Assembly: GCA_030533445.1 (NCBI GenBank)
Contig: CM060070.1
Span: 26,586,001-26,650,000, forward strand
Reading direction: 5' to 3'
DNA: 64,000 nt
From: Cyprinodon diabolis
Taxonomy: Eukaryota; Chordata; Actinopteri; Cyprinodontiformes; Cyprinodontidae
The notes under the pieces are model-generated. The model did not search any database and was not told the DNA's origin. It saw nothing but the letters and a program-made list of their open reading frames with translations. A program made the translations under genes and the position numbers. Below are positions 58,360 through 64,000 of this stretch, in pieces (within the stretch, counting starts at the first letter, position 1; every line of letters begins with the position of its first letter).

Positions 58360-59580
58360 CACTCACCGGCCACTTTATTAGGTACAGCTGTCCAACTGCT
58401 CGTTAACATTTAATTTCTAAGCAGCCAATCACATGACGGCAACTCAGTGCATTTAGGCATGTAGACATGGTCAAGACAATCTCCTGCAGTTCAAACCGAG
58501 CATCAGTATGGGGAAGAAAGGTGATTTGAGTGACTTTGAACGTGGCATGATTGTTGGTGCCAGAAGGGCGGATCTGAGTAGTTCAGAAACTGCTGATCTA
58601 CTGGGATTTTCACGCACAACCATCTCTAGGGTTTACAGAGAATGGTCCGAAAAAGAAAAAACATCCAGTGAGCGGCAGTTCTGTGGGCGGAAATGCCTTG
58701 TTGATGCCAGAGGTCAGATAAGAATGGCCAGACTGGTTCGAGCTGATAGAAGGGCAACAGTGACTCAAATAACCACCCGTTACAACCAAGGTGGGCAGAA
58801 GAGCATCTCTGAACGCACAGTACGTCGAACTTTGAGGCAGATGGGCTACAGCAGCAGAAGACCACACCGGGTGCCACTCCTTTCAGCTAAGAACAGGAAA
58901 CTTAGGCTGCGATTTGCACAAGCTCATCGAAATTGGACAATAGAAGATTGGAAAAACTTTGCCTGGTCTGATGAGTCTCGATTTCTGCTGCAACATTCGG
59001 ATGGTAGGGTCAGAATTTGGCGTCTACAACATGAAAGCATGGATCCATCCTGCCTTGTATCAACGGTTCAGGCTGGTGGTGGTGGTGTCATGGTGTGGGG
59101 AATATTTTCTTGACACTCTTTGGGCCCCTTGGTACCAATTGAGCATCGTTGCAACGCCACAGCCTACCTGAGTATTGTTGCTGACCATGTCCATCCCTTT
59201 ATGACCACAATGTACCCAACTTCTGATGGCTACTTTCAGCAGGATAATGCGCCATGTCATAAAGCTGGAATCATCTCAGACTGGTTTCTTGAACATGACA
59301 ATGAGTTCACTGTACTCAAATGTCCTCCACAGTCACCAGATCTCAATCCAATAGAGCATCTTTGGGATGTGGTGGAACGGGAGATTCGCATCATGAATGT
59401 GCAGCCGGCAAATCTGCGGCAACTGTGTGATGCCATCATGTCAATATGGACCAAACTCGTTGAGGAATGTTTCTAGCACCTTGTTGAATCTATGCCACGA
59501 AGAATTGAGGCAGTTCTGAAGGCAAAAGGGCGTCCAACCCGTTACTAGCATGGGGTACCTAATAAAGTGGCCGGTGAGTG
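58360..59580 (+). mobile_element. Tc1/mariner element with DD36E spacing, nearly complete
   Basis: TA lies at 58358-58359 and 59581-59582. Ends are short inverted repeats, CACTCACCGGCCACTTTATT on both strands, for about 26 bp. The element is 1221 bp and carries one transposase gene broken only by two stops. A decayed relative sits at 19128-19322. Short ends and small size separate it from the 3949-5542 element with its 200-bp ends. Confidence 0.93.
58508..59548 (+). pseudogene. Tc1-like transposase, DD36E, two nonsense codons
   Basis: ATG 58508 opens a frame of 347 codons including the stop, the normal family length. It has no frameshift but has TGA at 59111-59113 (a Trp position, after MVWGIFS) and TAG at 59474-59476 (a Gln position). 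N-terminal helix-turn-helix segments are clear (ETADLLGFSRTTISRVYREW; SISERTVRRTLRQMGYSSRR). Catalytic residues are Asp in FAWSDESRF, Asp in FQQDNAPCH and Glu in NPIEHLW. I count 36 residues between the second Asp and the Glu, not the 34 of standard Tc1. This spacing is reported for the group called Incomer (DD36E). Decay is slight, so the insertion is young. Confidence 0.92.
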
Positions 59581-59582
59581 TA

Positions 59583-61310
59583 CAATGTTTAATTAGTAGA
59601 TTTATTTGGAAAATGTTTGATTCAGAAATTTCTATTTGTTAGTTAAAATCCTATGTCCTTAATGTGCAATACAAAAATTTTGTGTATTTCAGTTTTTCAG
59701 TCTTAAATGTCCAAGAACCTGCTATTATAACTATTTTGAAACTTTGTGAATGTAATTAGAAAGTTATTAGCTTTTATCATCCCAAGTGCATTTTCTATTT
59801 CTTAATTTGTTCAGTTACAAATTAAGTAATCAATGCAACTATTGGAGACTGGTATAGACTTTTCCTTGACTGAAAATCGGCCAAACTCATGTAGTGTGGC
59901 CCAGATTATAAGTAGCTTTATTTATGATTGACCTAATGTTGGTGAAATTGCTGTTAACACTTCAAGTTCATGATGTGACTTTACATGATACAGAGTAAAA
60001 GCAAAGCACTCATATCTGAGCCACAGTTTTAGTGGAAGTACTTTGCATCCAAAATATTTTGAAATGTTTTTGAACAGGCAGCATTGAATGCCATTAGTTT
60101 TGGTAATTTTGCTTGGGGTGCTTTAAGTGTTCTCCAGCTAAGCTTAGACACAGCTCTCTAATATTCTGAACCTACATAAATCAAGCAGGGATACAAATCT
60201 GATTCAATATAAGCTTTTGCTGAAATATTAGATAAAATATGGGGTTTCTTACCAGGTAAGCTCTTAAAATTTCTCAAATTGCCAGAAGGAGAAACAGTTA
60301 ATAAAGAGCACAACATTAGCAATAAGTAGAGCTGTAAAAAACGGTTGGGCTCAGCTTAGCTGTCTTATTATTGTCAGCTAAATCAACCCCCTGAAGCTAA
60401 AAACATGCCTACCCTGTTTTTTTGCTTCTCTTGGAAAAATAAATTACCCCCTTTTATTTTTATTTGTGTTATTTTTATTTCCTTCTCCCTTAACTTAATA
60501 TTTCTCTTTGATGTCTTATCATCAATTTCACTGTCATTTTTACATTTGGTACAATATCCGCCCAAAAAAAAAAACAGGAGACAATGGAGTTGGGGTTTTT
60601 TCAATCCACATTTCAGAAAGGTTTTATTTCTTCAATACACCACCAAGTGCCCCCTGTTATTTAAAAGCATCTATCTTAGATAAAATACTTTGGGCTTTCA
60701 GCCAAACAATGCAGCCATACGTCTGTATGTTTGTCCTTGTTATAGTGGCACCATTGCTTTTAATAGGATGTACTTTTCTTCCTGCTGGCTAATTGCATTG
60801 AGGTTTGTGTCATCCTCTGAAACCCTAAGAAAGCAGACTGTTCGAGATGGTGTCATTTTAACTTTACTCTGATAAAAAAAAAAGATGTCTGTGTCACTGC
60901 ATTAATCTTTGTTTCTTCTTCCTGCAGATAAATAGAAAGTAAACCCCTGGTGTATTAGAGGCTTTTTTGTTGTCTAGACTTTAATCAGCTGATCTTTATC
61001 AGCTTGACCAATTTCCCTTTGAGCTTAGATAAAATGGGGGGAAAAAAACACATTTATTCATTAAGCTTCCATTTCCTATTCATTTAACCAGATCTTTTTT
61101 GTAACCATACATTTTAGTGTTTTAAAAAACAAAGATCTGATGGGGATGTTTCATGTTTTACCCTTGCAGACTGTATCCGGGAAACTTTTCCATATAATAA
61201 TTAATATATACTTTAATATATTAAAACAATAGCTAAACTATAATGTAGTTTGATTTAAAATATCCTTTAAGAACAAATAACAGTATCAAAATTAATGATT
61301 TTAAAACTGT
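59583..61310. other. Unassigned AT-rich sequence
   Basis: No gene or transposon end recognised. Frames near 60405-60792 are low-complexity. Confidence 0.5.
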
Positions 61311-61314
61311 GAAT

Positions 61315-61395
61315 TAAGGTGTATTTATATAGCACCTTTATATAGCATCACAAAGTGCTGTACAATATAAGGCATAAAATACAAAGCAGCCCCAT
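61315..61395 (+). repeat. Dispersed fish repeat fragment
   Basis: GTATTTATATAGCACCTTTA followed by CACAAAGTGCTGTACAATA resembles a very common teleost interspersed repeat. Recognition is from memory of the motif only. Confidence 0.5.
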
Positions 61396-61644
61396 ATACA
61401 ATACTTATAGGCAAAATAAATACAGTCATAGCAGCCCTTGATAAAATGAGTCTACTACTCTGGGAGCTCTAAAAGTTTTTTAGCATTTCCGAATCCAACA
61501 GACAGGTTGAAAACGTTAAAGAATAAAATAGGGCTGCTTTGCTGTTTTCCATTCTGTCTTCCTGCTGTCTGCTGACAGTCTCTCTCTTTTGCTGCCTGAA
61601 CCAACTAATGATGATAATAATTGAACATCCTTGATCTCACATTG

Positions 61645-61838
61645 GAGAAATTCACTTCTGCATCTTAAACCATCCCCATGGGGAGCAGTGGGCTGCCACT
61701 GTGCAGTGCCTGGGGAGCAATCAGGGTTAAGGGTGTTGCTCAGGGACCCACAGTGCAGGCGGTGGGGATCGTACCGGGTACTTGCACCCTTCTCAGAGAA
61801 CAAGTGCACTGCTCTAACCACTAGACCAAAGCTCCCTC
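61645..61838 (-). mobile_element. tRNA-derived SINE, same family as 6437
   Basis: On the minus strand the head TGGTCTAGTGGTTAGAGCAG is an A box and GGTACGATCCCCA a B box. The 3' part GCAGCCCACTGCTCCCCATG is shared with 6437-6680. The middle differs, so the two may belong to subfamilies that share a tail. Confidence 0.78.
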
Positions 61839-64000
61839 TCCCTACAACTCCCTACAGACAATTCATGGAAAATGTTTTTATTTTAAATGGCTTCTATGTT
61901 TTTAATAAATGTTATCACATTTTAAAAATGTCTAAACACAACTTTAAACTTCTGAAAATTTGGCTATGTCTTTTTCACTAAGCTGCCGCTGATACACTGG
62001 TATACTGTATGGTTATATACTGTAGGTGCTGGCATATTGCAACAGAAATTCTGATCCAGTGACCCCCAATAGGAGTCAGTCAAGCTAAAAACGGTCAGAT
62101 TCTGACCACAAACCAATACCTAGATGCATGTCTTCAAAATGCAGCACTTTCTATTAAGTTTTGGGGTTTTTTAGATTAAAAAAAGCATGCTTGAAATATT
62201 TTCTAACAAAGCTCCATCCAAGCTCGCTGCAGTATTGTTAGAAATGATGATGTGTCATATCACCCCAGATCATATAATTGAAATAAACAAATGAATAAAG
62301 CTGCAAACACCCAATACACTACCCAAATGCAAAGCAATGTTTGATGCAGTTTTACAATTAGATTTACAAGTGTAAACATTTCTTCTCTGTAGATGCAGAA
62401 CATCTTGAGCTTTATGTCACTCAATTTTTCTGTGCTTTACATAAACAGAAAAGGAAGGACGGAAAAATAGAAAAAAACAATAGTCACACATACCAACAGC
62501 AGATGGTCTATGTTACAGATTAAGTTACAGTGCAGCTGCTGCACCTAACAAAACATATCAGGAAATAATCCCCAAAGTTACCACACCCAGATCAGATCCT
62601 CAATAAAAATACAAAACTTTTAAAGCCAAGATGTGACAGATAAACAGAAGTCAACATGACAGCACACCTGGCTGGCAGACAGCCTCAAACCCAGTCCAGG
62701 TAACATGCCTTTGTCTAATCCAGGGCAAACGTAATCCTTGCCAAACCGCTCTGATAAGAACATGTAAATAAAAAACATATCAAGGGTTTCCATAGCTTTA
62801 GGATTAGCTGTTCTGGTTCTGGTGATAGCATTACTACCAACAGTATTGTTAAGAATAATATATAAAAACCACACTGCTACAAAGAGTTGCAGATTGGTCA
62901 AAAGGAAAAACTGAATCCCAAACATCATTTAGCTGTTGATTGGGATTGTTTGATGTTGTCCACCTGCTGGTTTACATACCTACACTGAAGCAGGATCTCT
63001 GAATGGCCCTTATAGATGCCGTTCTCTTTCCCTTTTGTAGACATGTAGAGATGTGTACGGCTATAAAAGCTGGAATGGAAGTATTATTTATATGAAAAAT
63101 AGCTATCAGCCTTTTGTGTAAATGAACAGCTGTGAAAACAACACTTCCCATTACTTGCCCTAATTATATCCTTTCTTTGTAAATTTGCATATTTTATCTC
63201 CCTCCTACTCATTATGGGAGACCATGCTTCCATTTCGATGTAGTAGAAAAAATACATAAAACCAACAAAGAAACGATGGATGGATGGGTGGGTGGAGGCA
63301 ACGGAGGGGAGAAGGGAGCGCTGTCTGCCTCATATTGAGTATTTTCCAGTTGATTCTGTTGAAGTTTTCTCAGCAGCGTAGCTAAATAAGCAGCGGCATG
63401 CTAATGAATGGAGAACAAGTGTGATAATTTACCAAAGAATGGAAGACTGTGAGAGATAGGAGTTGGAGAGGAGGGAGGAAGCGGGTGTTGGTGCCAGCAG
63501 ACAGCTGAAAATATTTATTTTCAAACAATTATTTAACACCTGTCACTGGTCTATATGCCTGATGGTTCTTTTCTGTCAAGCCTATATTCATAATACTTAA
63601 AGTAAATATTCCCTGTGTTGCAAATGTGGTAATTTCACGCACTGTACACACAGCCGGCCATGTGTTTCATGCTTTTCCATGCATAAAAGGGAGAGAGAGA
63701 GGCAGAGAGTGCCTAACTGAGAGGACACTGAAATGACAATATACTTTAGAAGAGCAGACTGTTCGTCCTCTTTCTAAAAGGACGATGTGATGGAGGCAGT
63801 AAACAGTCTGTGCACCGGCTGTGGGCTCTGAGATTATTTCTTTGTCACCAGCAAAGCCACCAGTGTTGCTAAGCACTGCCGTGGAGAAAATCCTCCAAGA
63901 GAGGACTGATTGGATTTTTGTTCCAGGGAGCCTTTTGTGTTAGCAGCATAGGGACTAGATAATAGAGGTTGATGCCACTTGGTCTCTGTGTTATGGCTGA
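61839..64000. other. Unassigned; possible conserved block near 63350-63545
   Basis: No gene recognised. 63350-63545 has no repeats and shows motif-rich AT/GC mixed sequence (CTAAATAAGCAGCGGCATGC, ATTTATTTTCAAACAATTAT) that could be regulatory; this is unverified. A short GATG/GGGT run lies at 63276-63297. Confidence 0.4.

Overview
The window looks like vertebrate nuclear DNA, almost certainly from a ray-finned (teleost) fish. It is AT-rich and full of (TA)n and (CTAT)n microsatellites. Its mobile elements are typical of fish: a Rex3-type RTE retrotransposon, a sushi-like chromodomain Ty3/gypsy element, Tc1-type transposons, hAT elements with 8-bp target duplications, a Harbinger remnant, a Penelope-like fragment, and tRNA-derived SINEs. 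No intact host gene is visible. The only host-type coding signal is one 40-bp exon candidate (46529-46568) with strong splice sites. The DNA is therefore best read as intergenic or long-intron sequence that has been a landing site for transposons.

Layout. 1-275: end of an LTR related to the 38-44 kb retrotransposon, minus strand. 0.8-1.6 kb: TA-flanked transposon. 3.9-5.5 kb: Tc1 DD34E element, minus strand. 5.8-6.7 kb: SINE-like repeats. 8.0-10.8 kb: Rex3 element with a 9-bp target duplication. 11.9-12.3 kb: SINE-like repeat. 13.57-19.80 kb: region bounded by CACTG inverted termini and a 3-bp duplication, crowded with nested elements. 20.1-21.1 kb: hAT element. 21-30 kb: mostly unassigned. 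30.29-33.93 kb: hAT-bounded composite holding a Harbinger-like transposase start and a second small element. 35.6-36.5 kb: hAT relic and a dispersed repeat. 38.2-43.9 kb: complete LTR retrotransposon. 46-49 kb: exon candidate and microsatellites. 49.6-51.1 kb: Penelope-like fragment carrying a MITE. 52.4 and 57.3 kb: two solo LTRs of one family in opposite orientation. 54.0-54.9 kb: THAP-containing DNA transposon relic. 58.4-59.6 kb: Tc1-like element with DD36E spacing. 61.6 kb: SINE.

The most informative element is the 38.2-43.9 kb retrotransposon. Its LTRs differ by only about 12 bases, its gag frame is open, and it has an ATAAG target duplication. Its pol frame nevertheless carries several stops, a frameshift and a deletion that removes the reverse transcriptase YxDD box. 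The sequence after its 5' LTR pairs with the predicted 5' end of its own transcript, which is the self-priming arrangement known for Tf1/sushi elements. No autonomous mobile element was found; every transposase or polymerase frame is broken. All boundaries and counts were read by eye, without alignment or database searches.
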